DNA of 15,779 nucleotides from Desulfarculaceae bacterium (GCA_021737205.1 JAIPEK010000020.1:1-15779), one strand, 5' to 3'; shown: positions 1-7,833, counted from the first letter of the stretch. Program-made: numbers and translations. The notes: generated from the letters alone by a model not told the origin.

Positions 1-293
1 TGGGTGTTGTGAAGGGGAAACCAGCCGTTGGCCCAGAAATCCACGTCTCCCTGGACGGGTGATTCGTAGAACATCGGGTTGGCAAGTTTCTTCGGGTCTT
101 TCACTTCGTAGCCGAGGTCTTCCAGCGCCCTTGAATAAATCGCTTCAAGTACGAATCCGGTGGTCCATGTGGCCCGGGCCGGCTGAACGGTTTTTCCTTC
201 TCCGGGAAGATTTCCCGCCCCCGCAATGCCGGTCAGGCAGAGGGCGAACATCAACAGTGCTGCAAAAGCGGTTTTCAACAAACAGTTCTTCAT
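1..293 (-). CDS. proX: Glycine betaine/proline ABC transporter substrate-binding protein (ProX-like), N-terminal part
   Basis: Only the first 97 codons lie in the window; the rest is beyond the left edge. The ATG at 293 follows a strong AGGAGGAG ribosome site (304-310). Residues 1-26 are a Sec signal peptide (MKNCLLK, then a hydrophobic core, ending AGA before GNLPGEG), so the product is periplasmic. The mature start LPGEGKTVQPARATWTTG, the later SRALEDLGYEVKD, and a FWANGWFPLHN stretch follow the ProX/OpuAC pattern in which aromatic residues (here the W of WFPLH) cage the quaternary ammonium of glycine betaine. The family role is ligand capture for a ProVW-type osmoprotectant importer, whose genes would be expected outside the window. 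It lies 142 bp downstream of two methyltransferase genes on the same strand and has its own promoter candidate at 359-388. The family call is confident; ligand specificity is inferred. Confidence 0.85.
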   Translation of the reverse strand, partial: MKNCLLKTAFAALLMFALCLTGIAGAGNLPGEGKTVQPARATWTTGFVLEAIYSRALEDLGYEVKDPKKLANPMFYESPVQGDVDFWANGWFPLHNT

Positions 294-358
294 AACAATT
301 AACTCCTCCTTGGTTTCGTTGTGCATAAAAATATGAAAATGGTACTCTAATCCTTCGG

Positions 359-388
359 ATTAATTACACAGGTATCAAGGTCTGTCAA
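359..388 (-). promoter_or_regulatory. Candidate sigma-70 promoter for the proX-like gene
   Basis: On the minus strand a perfect -35 TTGACA (383-388) is followed after 18 bp by ATTAAT (359-364, four of six matches to TATAAT). It lies about 70 bp upstream of the proX start, inside the 142-bp gap after the methyltransferase pair, suggesting independent expression. A short dyad TAATCC/GGATTA (349-363) overlaps the -10. Sequence match only. Confidence 0.45.
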
Positions 389-435
389 TACCGAAGACGC
401 GTAACAATCGTGTTCAATATATACTGCAGGAAAAA

Positions 436-1068
436 TCAGGAAGCGAATACCTTGTAGGTGCACAATTTGCATTGTACCGATTCTTTTGTAAAGTATGTTT
501 CATTCCGCATTTCCAAAAGCTCCCATGCCTGCTGTTTTTCCAGTTCCACCATTTTTTCCCGGTATCCGTATTCCTGGTACGCTCCGTCCCGGATTGTGAA
601 ACAGTTGATGCCGCCGGGCCTGGTGATCCGGATAAGGCGCTCGAAACCGTCTGCTTCGATGTGGCCGTACGTGAACGTACCGGTGCAGACCACTGCATCG
701 TATTTGTTTTTCTCGATGTCGAGATCCCGGCTAAGGTCCGCCTGGATATAATCTTTGTAAAGCCCTTTTCTCTCGGCTTCCTCCAGCATTTCTTCGGAGT
801 AGTCGAGGGCGTCGATGTTCCTGTATCCAAGGTGGGCGAGGGTCTCAGCCACAAGGCCGGTACCGCACCCTGCGTCAAGGATGTGGGCTCCCCTGTCGTT
901 AAGGGCGTCATGCAGGGCCTGTGCACTGGAAAGGTGCGCAACGTAGCCGAAACGTTCCACCGTGTCCGTATCATAATCCGTTGCCCAGTCCTTGTAGGCG
1001 TCCATGAGTTCTTCATGGTTGGTTGCCGTGTATACCTTGTTGAGTACTTTGTTATCCGATTTATGCAT
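436..1068 (-). CDS. Class I SAM-dependent methyltransferase, METTL27/WBSCR27-like (second of tandem pair)
   Basis: A 210-residue cytoplasmic protein starting at the ATG at 1068. A frame upstream would allow 10 more residues, but this ATG overlaps the stop of the preceding gene in the 8-bp ATGCATAA and has GGGAGA about 12 bases upstream, so coupled translation is likely. Features are an N-terminal DWATDYDTDTVERFGYVA segment, SAM-binding motif I as ILDAGCGTGLVAE, the acidic motif II DALDYSEEMLEEA, motif IV YDAVVCTGTFTYGHIE, and a C-terminal RPGGINCFTIRDGAYQEYGY. The YDxDxxxxxY head and T-x-R-x-G region are typical of METTL27-like proteins, whose substrate is generally unknown. It is clearly a paralogue of the gene just upstream; about half of aligned residues agree by eye. 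Its position before a betaine-binding protein raises, but does not establish, a link to methylated osmolytes. Confidence 0.85.
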   Translation of the reverse strand: MHKSDNKVLNKVYTATNHEELMDAYKDWATDYDTDTVERFGYVAHLSSAQALHDALNDRGAHILDAGCGTGLVAETLAHLGYRNIDALDYSEEMLEEAERKGLYKDYIQADLSRDLDIEKNKYDAVVCTGTFTYGHIEADGFERLIRITRPGGINCFTIRDGAYQEYGYREKMVELEKQQAWELLEMRNETYFTKESVQCKLCTYKVFAS

Positions 1069-1702
1069 TGTGTTCGTCTCCCAGTACTTTATACGCACAG
1101 TAGGCGGCTGTGACGTTTTCTTTTTTCAGGTAGTCCTCCCGGCGCATTTCCATGAGTTCCCAGGTGTTATCCGCCTCGAGTTCCACCATTGTGTTTCTGT
1201 AGTTGTATGCCTGGTAAGCGCCGTCCCGAACGGTAAAACATATGTACCCGTCCGGTTTTGTCACTCTTGCAAGCTCGCTGAAGGCTTCCGGCCCCACGTG
1301 GGCATAGGTGAAAGTGCCCACGCAGATGACTGCATCATACCTGTTGTCATCGATTTCGAGCGGTTTGCTCATGTCGGCTGTGAACAGCCGGTCATATACG
1401 TTTTTGTTTTCCGCCTCCAGGAGCATCTCCCGGGAGAGATCCATGGCGTCCACCTTTGAATATCCGTTCTCTTTCATGAGTTGTCCCACAAGGCCTGTGC
1501 CGCATCCTGCATCCAGCACACGGGCTTCGTTGGAATTGAGCAGCCCGTCAAGCTGCCGGAAGGAGAGGGACGGGCCTACATAGCCCATTCCGTCAATGGT
1601 ATCCGCGTCATAATCCGTGGCCCAGTCGCTGTATGTCTCGAGCATCTCTTCGGGAGAGCCGGCATCATATGTGGCTTTCCAGAGAGGGTTTGTCTGATTC
1701 AT
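1061..1702 (-). CDS. Class I SAM-dependent methyltransferase, METTL27/WBSCR27-like (first of tandem pair)
   Basis: A 213-residue methyltransferase with ATG at 1702 and GCAGAGGA a few bases upstream as a modest ribosome site. The fold is intact: DWATDYDADTIDGMGYVG, motif I VLDAGCGTGLVGQ, DAMDLSREMLLEA, YDAVICVGTFTYAHVG, then TKPDGYICFTVRDGAYQAYNY. It is the promoter-proximal member of a two-gene operon; the downstream paralogue begins within its last codons. The TFTYAHVGPEAFSEL and RDGAYQ blocks are nearly identical between the two, so they probably share a substrate class or form a heteromer. A candidate operator-bearing promoter lies at 1762-1845. No metal or radical-SAM cysteines are present. 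The methyltransferase call is firm; the substrate is unknown. Confidence 0.87.
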   Translation of the reverse strand: MNQTNPLWKATYDAGSPEEMLETYSDWATDYDADTIDGMGYVGPSLSFRQLDGLLNSNEARVLDAGCGTGLVGQLMKENGYSKVDAMDLSREMLLEAENKNVYDRLFTADMSKPLEIDDNRYDAVICVGTFTYAHVGPEAFSELARVTKPDGYICFTVRDGAYQAYNYRNTMVELEADNTWELMEMRREDYLKKENVTAAYCAYKVLGDEHNA

Positions 1703-1761
1703 TCTGTTCCTCTGCTTTCTGTTCGGTTACGGTTTCAGGGAGTCAAGCGCTCCGACTTTTA

Positions 1762-1816
1762 TTTGTGTCCAAAAAAAATCAACGGGTGTTTCCGTCTTAT
1801 TTATTTTGGACACAAA
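1762..1816. promoter_or_regulatory. Candidate operator: perfect 13-bp inverted repeat, arms 42 bp apart
   Basis: TTTGTGTCCAAAA (1762-1774) and its exact reverse complement TTTTGGACACAAA (1804-1816) face each other across 29 bp. Arm centres are 42 bp apart, four helical turns, so both would lie on the same DNA face. The upstream arm covers the predicted start point of the methyltransferase promoter, the placement expected of a repressor site. A 12-base copy of the same word occurs at 3150-3161. Confidence 0.5.
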
Positions 1817-1845
1817 ACATTACACGTCAAAACATTTTTTGTCAA
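1817..1845 (-). promoter_or_regulatory. Candidate sigma-70 promoter for the methyltransferase pair
   Basis: On the minus strand TTGACA (1840-1845) and TAATGT (1817-1822) are separated by 17 bp in an AT-rich stretch between the AI-2E family gene and the methyltransferases. The -35 is perfect and the -10 weak (TAnnnT), as in activated or tightly repressed promoters. The predicted start, near 1810, falls at the centre of the upstream arm of the inverted repeat. Confidence 0.45.
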
Positions 1846-1899
1846 CCGGGTAATTTTTTTTGCGATGCAGGTAAGACGGCGAAAGAAAAAGATAGGGGC

Positions 1900-3006
1900 C
1901 TATGTGTTGTCCTGCCCTTTCAGGTAGCCGGCGAATTCCTTCTGGTAAATATACAGCAGAACTGCGGTGATCCCGAAAAGAAGCGGACCGTACACAAGCC
2001 CTGTGAGGCCGAAGAGCTTGAGGCCGCCGATAATGGCGAAAAAGATCAGAAAGGTTCCCATGCCGGCACTGCCCTGCATGAAAAGGGGGCGGACCAGGTT
2101 GTCCGAAAGGCTGACCACGATCGCGCACCAGGCAGCCATGAAAATCGCGGCTCCGGTTTTGCCGGACACGAAAAGGAAAAAGCACGCCGGAACCCAGATC
2201 AGGGCTACGCCCGCCACGGGGATCAAAGATGCGAATGCCATCATGATGCCCCAGAAAAAGACCGGGAGCCCGGCCACGGCAAAGGCGATACCGCCGAGAG
2301 CTCCCTGTACCATGGCGGTCAGGAATGTGCCGAGAACGGCGGATTTTGTGACCGCCTTGATTCTGTCCAGGATTTCCGTCTCCTGGGTGCTGGACAGGGG
2401 AACCAGGTGGAGAATCCGGTTGGTAATGGTTTTTTCATCCCAGATGAAAAAGAAGAAGGTAAACAGCATAAAGAAAAGCTGGATGACAAGGTCGGAAATG
2501 TTACCGGCAATGTCTTTGCCCGAGTTGATCAGGAAAGTCCCCACCTGCCGGGTGAAATTCAGGGAAATCTTTCCGATGTCCAGGCTCTCCGGATTGATGC
2601 GTTCCTTGACTGCGGGAAGGTATTTCCCGGTAAGCTCCATTGCTTTGGCCATATACGGGTCCATGTTGCCGGCCTCGATCCATGCGGAGATGGCGGCGAA
2701 TGAGCTGATACCCTGCTTGATAAGGATCGCCCCGATCAGCAGGACCGGAAATATGACACTGATGGCGAAAAGGACGGTTGACAGGGCAGCGGCAACGGTC
2801 TTTCTGTTTTTGAGAAAACCGAGAATCCGGTGGTGGACGGGAGACAATGCAAGTGCGGCAAGTGAGCCGAGGATAATCGGGTTGACATACGGTCTGATGA
2901 TCATGAAGCAGGCGGCAAGGGCTGCAATGATCAATACAAACAGAAAGTAGTTGGATGGGGTGAAAAGCGTTTTTCCCCGGTGGCCTGTGCCTGTGTCGTT
3001 TTCCAT
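1900..3006 (-). CDS. AI-2E/PerM family multi-pass membrane transporter
   Basis: About 368 residues from the ATG at 3006. The open frame extends to 3117, but that extension overlaps a promoter-like sequence and is not membrane-like, so 3006 is preferred; no strong ribosome site is seen. Hydrophobic segments include YFLFVLIIAALAACFMII, IILGSLAALALSPV and ALSTVLFAISVIFPVLLIG. A long extracytoplasmic-type stretch follows (roughly residues 110-190), then LVIQLFFMLFTFFFFIW, a G/A-rich helix cluster (LTAMVQGALGGIAFAVAGLPVFFWGIMMA in pieces) and a C-terminal LVYGPLLFGITAVLLYIYQKEF. This is the AI-2E exporter/TqsA-PerM (UPF0118) architecture. Members have been tied to autoinducer-2 export or to ion/proton exchange, so the substrate cannot be read from sequence. 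It is transcribed toward the methyltransferases but separated from them by 197 bp with a separate promoter. Confidence 0.85.
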   Translation of the reverse strand: MENDTGTGHRGKTLFTPSNYFLFVLIIAALAACFMIIRPYVNPIILGSLAALALSPVHHRILGFLKNRKTVAAALSTVLFAISVIFPVLLIGAILIKQGISSFAAISAWIEAGNMDPYMAKAMELTGKYLPAVKERINPESLDIGKISLNFTRQVGTFLINSGKDIAGNISDLVIQLFFMLFTFFFFIWDEKTITNRILHLVPLSSTQETEILDRIKAVTKSAVLGTFLTAMVQGALGGIAFAVAGLPVFFWGIMMAFASLIPVAGVALIWVPACFFLFVSGKTGAAIFMAAWCAIVVSLSDNLVRPLFMQGSAGMGTFLIFFAIIGGLKLFGLTGLVYGPLLFGITAVLLYIYQKEFAGYLKGQDNT

Positions 3007-3030
3007 GGATTTTGCCGACGTTTGACTGTC

Positions 3031-3059
3031 TTGTTTGTTGAAATAAACTCTGTTATACT
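3031..3059 (+). promoter_or_regulatory. Candidate promoter for the RND efflux operon
   Basis: Plus strand TTGTTT (3031-3036), 17 bp, TATACT (3054-3059; five of six to consensus). Its -10 overlaps the -10 of the divergent candidate at 3052-3080. Start here would give a leader of about 355 nt carrying the structured element at 3167-3382. The -35 is weak, so the call is tentative. Confidence 0.3.
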
Positions 3060-3080
3060 TTTTTGCTTTGATTGTGAAAA
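3052..3080 (-). promoter_or_regulatory. Candidate promoter for the AI-2E family gene
   Basis: Minus strand TTTTCA (3075-3080), 17 bp, TATAAC (3052-3057). It lies about 50 bp upstream of the ATG at 3006 and within the alternative longer open frame, which argues for the shorter start. Confidence 0.4.
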
Positions 3081-3149
3081 CTTGGAAAACTATACAAGGA
3101 TGCACCTGAAATGGCAATAATGAAATTCAGCGTCATAAAGCCCATGCCC

Positions 3150-3161
3150 TTTTGGACACAA
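3150..3161 (+). promoter_or_regulatory. Third copy of the TTTTGGACACAA operator word
   Basis: TTTTGGACACAA here is identical to 12 bases of the inverted-repeat arm at 1804-1816. It is a single arm without a visible partner, directly upstream of the structured element in the RND operon leader. A specific 12-mer is expected about 0.002 times in a window of this size on both strands, so a shared regulator for the methyltransferase and efflux operons is possible. Confidence 0.4.
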
Positions 3162-3166
3162 CGAAG

Positions 3167-3382
3167 TATGAAAGATCCGGTCAGAGGCATCAGCCGATCC
3201 GGTATAACCTGGAAGCGGTTTCAAATGCCGGTCGGTTACCAGGCACAGGACGTGACCGGTTCCGGCATTTGCCTCGGAGCAGCCCTGGACGGGCTGCGAG
3301 GGCCGAAGGCAAACGAATGTTTACATGAGCGGAAGGTTATACTGGCTCGGCTGATGCCGGGAATATGGCACCGACTTTCATA
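3167..3382 (+). repeat. Structured repeat element, copy 1 (RND operon leader)
   Basis: A 216-bp imperfect palindrome containing two nested hairpins; no gene is supported in 3007-3421. The tips TATGAAAG (3167-3174) and CTTTCATA (3375-3382) pair exactly. The main outer arms 3187-3210 and 3334-3357 pair over 24 positions with one mismatch and one G.U. Inside, hairpin 1 has AAATGCCGG (3223-3231) with CCGGCATTT (3262-3270), plus an inner 7-bp stem 3233-3239/3252-3258. Hairpin 2 has GCAGCCC (3279-3285) with GGGCTGC (3291-3297), and an outer stem 3268-3277/3303-3313. A diverged copy lies inverted at 7834-8016. It could be a MITE-like element with 24-bp terminal repeats or a folded leader RNA of the efflux operon. 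The repeat and the fold are visible; the function is not known. Confidence 0.8.
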
Positions 3383-3421
3383 TAAACGAGCACACTTTAT
3401 GCCCGGAAAGGAGGCAGTAAA

Positions 3422-4705
3422 ATGAAAGGTTTGACAGGCAACAGGATCGGGTTTTGGGTTTCACAGGCAGCGGCGCTGCTTATACCCTTTCTCTTTTTCT
3501 GCGGCACCGGCCTTGCCGAACCACAGCAGCAGCGGATCCGGCCGGTAAAAACCGTTGTGGTGAAAGAACGGCACACGATGGACCTAAGGGAGTTTCCCGG
3601 CATTGCACGGTCGGCAAAGGAAGTGAAGCTGTCTTTCCGGGTGGCCGGTCCCGTGATTTCTTTTGATACAACCGTCGGCCGGTCCGTTGAAAAGGGGGAA
3701 GTACTGGCCCGGATCGATCCGCGTGATTTCCAAAATCAAATCGATCGCCTGAAAGCCGGTGTCAGGGAAGCTCAAGCCAAGCTGTCCGCAATGAAAAAGG
3801 GAGCCAGGCCCGCTGACGTCAAAATGCTCGAATCCGAGCTTGATGCAGCCCGGGCTGCGTATAAGGAAGCGAAGCAGAATTACGAGCGGATTTCCATGCT
3901 GTATGAAAAAGAGGTGGTGCCGGAATCGTATTATGAAAAGGCCCGGTCCGCTTTTGATACGGCTTCGGCCAAACAGGAGGCGGCCGCCCAGAACCTTGCC
4001 AAGGCAAGAAAAGGGTCCAGGGCGGAGGATGTCCGGGCCATGGAATCGAAAATCGACGGGCTCGAATCCCAACTCAAGGCTGCCAGGGACGCATACGGTG
4101 ACACATTCCTCAGGGCACCTTTCAAAGGGGTTGTGAACCGAAAGTTTGCCGAAGTTCACGAAACAGTGGCTGCGGGACACCCGGTACTGACGCTGCTTGA
4201 TTTTTCGGCAAGGGAAGTGCGGACGACGATCCCGGAAAAAATGGTAAGATCCATGGATGACGTCAACCATATCGAATGTACCTTCAACGCCATAGAGGGA
4301 AAAACGTTTCAGGCGGACATAAAGGAGATCGGCAAAAAAACGGATACGGCAAACCAGAGTTACCCGGTGACACTGGTGGTCCATGCAACGCGGAAAAGCC
4401 GGATATACCCGGGCATGGCCGCCACTGTCAGCTTTTCACTTCCGTCCGATGGAGAAGACAGGGGGATTGCCGTTCCGGCGGATTCGATTTTTGCAGACAA
4501 AGACGGCACCTCCTGCGTTTGGGTGGTCAACGAGGATTCCATGACCGTGGAAAAACGGCGAATTGAAGGAGTCACCCTGTCCGGGAAAACCGCGGTACTG
4601 AAAAACGGCGTTTTCAAGGGGGATCGGGTCGTATGCGCAGGCGCGCCGTTTCTCGAGGAGGGCCGGAAAGTGAAACTGTTGAACAATGAATCGAGCCGGA
4701 GGTAA
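3422..4705 (+). CDS. RND efflux periplasmic adaptor (membrane fusion protein, HlyD/AcrA-like)
   Basis: 427 residues; ATG at 3422 preceded by GGAGG about 8 bases upstream. Residues 1-32 are a signal peptide (KGLTGNRIG, then an AALLIPFLFF core, cleavage near GLA/EP); there is no proper lipobox, so it is probably not a lipoprotein. The half-lipoyl domain lies at about 62-100 (KEVKLSFRVAGPV, then GRSVEKGEVLARIDP). A long alpha-hairpin coiled coil spans about 101-228 and contains a repeated G-[AS]-R-[PA]-[AE]-D-V-x6-ES motif (near 127 and 198). The second lipoyl half is DTFLRAPFKGVVNRKF (228-242), followed by beta-barrel and membrane-proximal domains. It bridges the inner-membrane pump encoded next and an outer-membrane TolC-like channel that is not encoded here. 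Its stop codon merges with the ribosome site of the permease gene (CGG AGG TAA), indicating coupling. Confidence 0.92.
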   Translation: MKGLTGNRIGFWVSQAAALLIPFLFFCGTGLAEPQQQRIRPVKTVVVKERHTMDLREFPGIARSAKEVKLSFRVAGPVISFDTTVGRSVEKGEVLARIDPRDFQNQIDRLKAGVREAQAKLSAMKKGARPADVKMLESELDAARAAYKEAKQNYERISMLYEKEVVPESYYEKARSAFDTASAKQEAAAQNLAKARKGSRAEDVRAMESKIDGLESQLKAARDAYGDTFLRAPFKGVVNRKFAEVHETVAAGHPVLTLLDFSAREVRTTIPEKMVRSMDDVNHIECTFNAIEGKTFQADIKEIGKKTDTANQSYPVTLVVHATRKSRIYPGMAATVSFSLPSDGEDRGIAVPADSIFADKDGTSCVWVVNEDSMTVEKRRIEGVTLSGKTAVLKNGVFKGDRVVCAGAPFLEEGRKVKLLNNESSRR

Positions 4706-4708
4706 TAC

Positions 4709-7700
4709 TTGAATCTGACCAGGCTGAGCATCGACCGGAAGACCGTATCGTATATTTTGACGATTTTGCTTGTGGCGGGCGGTATACTTTCGTACCAGAA
4801 CCTGGGCCGGCTGGAGTTTCCCAAGTTCACCATCAAAACCGCACTTGTGATGACCCGCTACCCGGGCGCCACGGCTCTCGAGGTGGAGCAGGAGGTGACC
4901 GATCCCATGGAGATCGCCGTCCAGCAGCTCTCCCAGATCGACGAGGTCCGTTCCATGTCCAAACCGGGTTTGTCTGTTGTGTATGTGGATATCAAGGACA
5001 AGTACATGAGCCCGGACATTCCCCAGGTCTGGGACGAGCTTCGGCGGCAGGTAAATGATCTCGCCCCGAATCTGCCGCCGGGCGTGAAACCGCCGAAGGT
5101 CAACGATGACTGGGGGGACGAGTACGGGGTGTTTTACGCGCTTACGGGGAAAGGATATACCTTCAGCGAGCTCGAGGATTTTGCAAAGATCCTCAAGCGC
5201 GAGCTTCTGCTGGTGAAGGATGTGGCCAGCGTGGAGCTTTGGGGCGACCGCACAGAAGTGGTGAATATCGAAATGTCAAAGGCCAGGATGGCGCAATTCG
5301 GGGTTTCTGTCGAGCAGGTGGTAAAGACCCTGAACAGCCAAAACATGGTGGCGGATGCAGGCCGGGTTAAAGTAGCCCGGGATTATGTACACATCCGTCC
5401 CACAGGAGATTTTACCAGTGTATCCGATATGGAAAAACTGCTGGTGACGTCGAATTCGCAGGGCGACCTGGTCCGCCTGGGAGATATCGCCACGATTTCC
5501 AAAGGGTATCTCGACCCGCCGCAGTGGATTATGCGGCACAACGGGGAAGACGCACTCGGTATCGGTGTGGCAACGGTATCCGACGGCAACGTGGTCACCA
5601 TGGGCAAAGCGGTGGAAAAACGGATCGATGAACTGATGGCTCAGGCCCCGGTGGGCATGGAGCTGGATCCCATCGCGTTTCAGGGAGATACGGTGTCCAA
5701 GTCGGTGAATACCTTCGTGGTCAACCTCATCGAGGCCATGGCCATCGTGATCGTGCTCCTTTGCATTTTCATGGGGATCGCCAGCGGGCTCATGATCGGC
5801 GCCATTCTGCTGCTGACCATTTTCGGCACCTTCATTGTCATGAATATCATGGACATCAGCCTCCAGCTCATATCCCTGGGAGCGCTCATCCTGGCGCTGG
5901 GTATGCTGGTGGACAACGCCATCGTGGTCACCGAGGGCATACTGGTAAAGACCCGGACCGGTGTTTCCAGGCGGCAGGCGGCCCTGGAGACGGTGGAGAA
6001 GACGCGCATTCCCCTTCTCGGAGCAACCCTGGTGGCCATACTCGCCTTTGCCGCCATCGGGACCTCCAATGATTCATCAGGGGAGTTCTGCGGCTCTCTT
6101 TTCAAGGTCATGTGCATATCCCTTGCCTTAAGCTGGCTTCTGGCAGTGACATTGACGCCGCTTTTCTGTATCCGCTTTTTGAAAAGGTCCAACGGGAAAG
6201 ACGGAGAAGAAAATATTGATCCCTACAAGGGAAAATTTTTCCAACGGTACCGCGGTTTCCTGGAAACCTGCCTCAAGCACAGGTATGCAACGGTTCTGTT
6301 CATGCTCTTTCTCCTGGGATCGTCCCTTTACGGGTTTACGTTTGTCAAGAACAGCTTTTTTCCCAAATCGAGCCGGCCTCAGTTCATGATCGACTACTGG
6401 AAAGCGGAAGGATCCCATATCAAGGAGACCTCGAAGGATCTGGAGCGGGCCGAGCAGTGGATGGCAGAGCATGACAACGTGAAAAAGGTGGATACGTTTG
6501 TGGGACAGGGCGCATTGCGGTTTCTTCTGAACTACGACCCGCAGCTTCCGGATTCAAGCTACGGCCAGCTTCTGGTGACGGTGAAGGATTACTCGAAAAT
6601 CGACGCCATGATCCCGAAAGTAAGAGCGCATTTCAAGGAGCACTTCCCGGCTGCAGAGACAAAGGTCAAAAAATTCGTCCGGGGCCCGGGCACCGGGGCC
6701 GACATCGAGGCAAGATTCAAGGGGCCTGACCGGCAAGTTTTGAGATCGTTGTCGCAAAAGGCACAGGATATCATGGCCGAAGATCCGCTGGCTGTTAATA
6801 TCCGGGACAACTGGCGGCAGAAGATCAAGGTGGTCAAACCGGTTGTGGCTGAAGCCGAAGCCAGACGTCTGGGGGTCACACGTCCGGTGATTTCCCGGGC
6901 CGTTGCGGTGTCGTTCTCCGGAAAGGCCGTGGGTCTGTACCGGGAAAAGGACGAGCTTCTCCCGATCATGCTCAAGGTTCCGGAAAACGAGCGCAAATCA
7001 GTGGATGCAATCCGGAGCGTTCAGGTGGCAAGTCCGGCAACGGGAAGATCCGTGTCGCTTTCCTCGATTGTCAACGATTTCCGTGTCAAATGGGAGGACT
7101 CGATCATTCGGCGCCGGGATCGGCAGCGGACCATTACCGCCCAGTGTGATCCTGCAGGCGGCCCTGCCAGTGTGCTCTTCTCAAAACTGAGACCGAAACT
7201 GGAAAATATCGAGCTTCCGGAGGGGTATTCCCTGGAGTTCGGCGGGGAATACGAGAGTGCAGGTGAGGCGCGTTCCAATCTTCTGGGGCCGGTTCCGTTC
7301 TTTTTTGCCGGGATGGTGCTGATCGTGATCATGCTGTTTAATGCTTTGAGACAGCCGCTGATCATCTTTCTGTGCATCCCGCTTGCGTTGATCGGGGTAA
7401 CCGCGGGGCTGCTCGGTTTCGGCCAGCCGTTCGGTTTCATGGCGCTTCTGGGATTTTTGAGCCTGTCCGGCATGATCATCAAAAACGCGGTGGTGCTCAT
7501 CGACCAGATCGATCTTGAAATTCGGGACGGCAAAGATACGTTCAACGCCATCCTCGATTCATCGGTCAGTCGTCTGCGCCCGGTGCTCATGGCCGCCATG
7601 ACCACCGTACTGGGGATGACACCGCTTGTGCTCGATCCGTTTTACCGTGGGATGAGCGTGACCATCATGGGCGGACTGACGTTCGGAACCGTACTCACAC

Positions 7701-7765
7701 TGATCGTGGTCCCGGTGCTGTACAGTATTTTCTTTCACAGCAGCAGCAAGTCTACCGAAATGTGA
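4709..7765 (+). CDS. RND efflux pump inner-membrane permease (AcrB/HAE1-like)
   Basis: 1018 residues, full family length. The start is a TTG at 4709 with CCGGAGG six bases upstream; no ATG gives the conserved N-terminus MNLTRLSIDRKTVSYILTI. TM1 is followed by a porter domain with PGATALEVEQEVTDPME and WGDRTE. TM2-6 begin at VNLIEAMAIVIVLLCIF and include GMLVDNAIVVTEG. TM7 starts near YATVLFMLFLLGSSLYGF, and the second half ends with LLGFLSLSGMIIKNAVVLID and a C-terminal TM12. The proton-relay TM4 pair is D402-N403 rather than Asp-Asp (a variant found in some RND subgroups), and the TM10 lysine is K925. Substrates are unknown; an MdtB/MexK-like drug or lipophile exporter is plausible, and the heavy-metal CzcA signature is not evident. 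It forms an operon with the adaptor. Confidence 0.93.
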   Translation: MNLTRLSIDRKTVSYILTILLVAGGILSYQNLGRLEFPKFTIKTALVMTRYPGATALEVEQEVTDPMEIAVQQLSQIDEVRSMSKPGLSVVYVDIKDKYMSPDIPQVWDELRRQVNDLAPNLPPGVKPPKVNDDWGDEYGVFYALTGKGYTFSELEDFAKILKRELLLVKDVASVELWGDRTEVVNIEMSKARMAQFGVSVEQVVKTLNSQNMVADAGRVKVARDYVHIRPTGDFTSVSDMEKLLVTSNSQGDLVRLGDIATISKGYLDPPQWIMRHNGEDALGIGVATVSDGNVVTMGKAVEKRIDELMAQAPVGMELDPIAFQGDTVSKSVNTFVVNLIEAMAIVIVLLCIFMGIASGLMIGAILLLTIFGTFIVMNIMDISLQLISLGALILALGMLVDNAIVVTEGILVKTRTGVSRRQAALETVEKTRIPLLGATLVAILAFAAIGTSNDSSGEFCGSLFKVMCISLALSWLLAVTLTPLFCIRFLKRSNGKDGEENIDPYKGKFFQRYRGFLETCLKHRYATVLFMLFLLGSSLYGFTFVKNSFFPKSSRPQFMIDYWKAEGSHIKETSKDLERAEQWMAEHDNVKKVDTFVGQGALRFLLNYDPQLPDSSYGQLLVTVKDYSKIDAMIPKVRAHFKEHFPAAETKVKKFVRGPGTGADIEARFKGPDRQVLRSLSQKAQDIMAEDPLAVNIRDNWRQKIKVVKPVVAEAEARRLGVTRPVISRAVAVSFSGKAVGLYREKDELLPIMLKVPENERKSVDAIRSVQVASPATGRSVSLSSIVNDFRVKWEDSIIRRRDRQRTITAQCDPAGGPASVLFSKLRPKLENIELPEGYSLEFGGEYESAGEARSNLLGPVPFFFAGMVLIVIMLFNALRQPLIIFLCIPLALIGVTAGLLGFGQPFGFMALLGFLSLSGMIIKNAVVLIDQIDLEIRDGKDTFNAILDSSVSRLRPVLMAAMTTVLGMTPLVLDPFYRGMSVTIMGGLTFGTVLTLIVVPVLYSIFFHSSSKSTEM

Positions 7766-7833
7766 AGATTATTCTCCATCCCGGACATAAGACGTTCTTT
7801 CCCTTTTATTCAGGCTTTCTGGTTCACACAACC

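Noticed and set aside
414..1016. Minus-strand frame overlapping the second methyltransferase
   Set aside because: Out-of-phase reading of the methyltransferase gene, with no motifs.
1967..2950. Plus-strand open frame (327 codons) opposite the AI-2E family gene
   Set aside because: Composition rich in Arg/Met/Ala without domains; the opposite strand encodes a clear multi-pass membrane protein.
3362..3382. Sigma-54 promoter-like TGGCAC-N5-TTCAT at the element tip (also minus strand at 7834-7850)
   Set aside because: The near-invariant GC at -12 is missing in both copies; the match is probably part of the repeat's end sequence.
3111..3425. Small open frame in the RND operon leader
   Set aside because: It reads through the structured repeat element, has no ribosome site, and its inverted copy does not preserve the frame.
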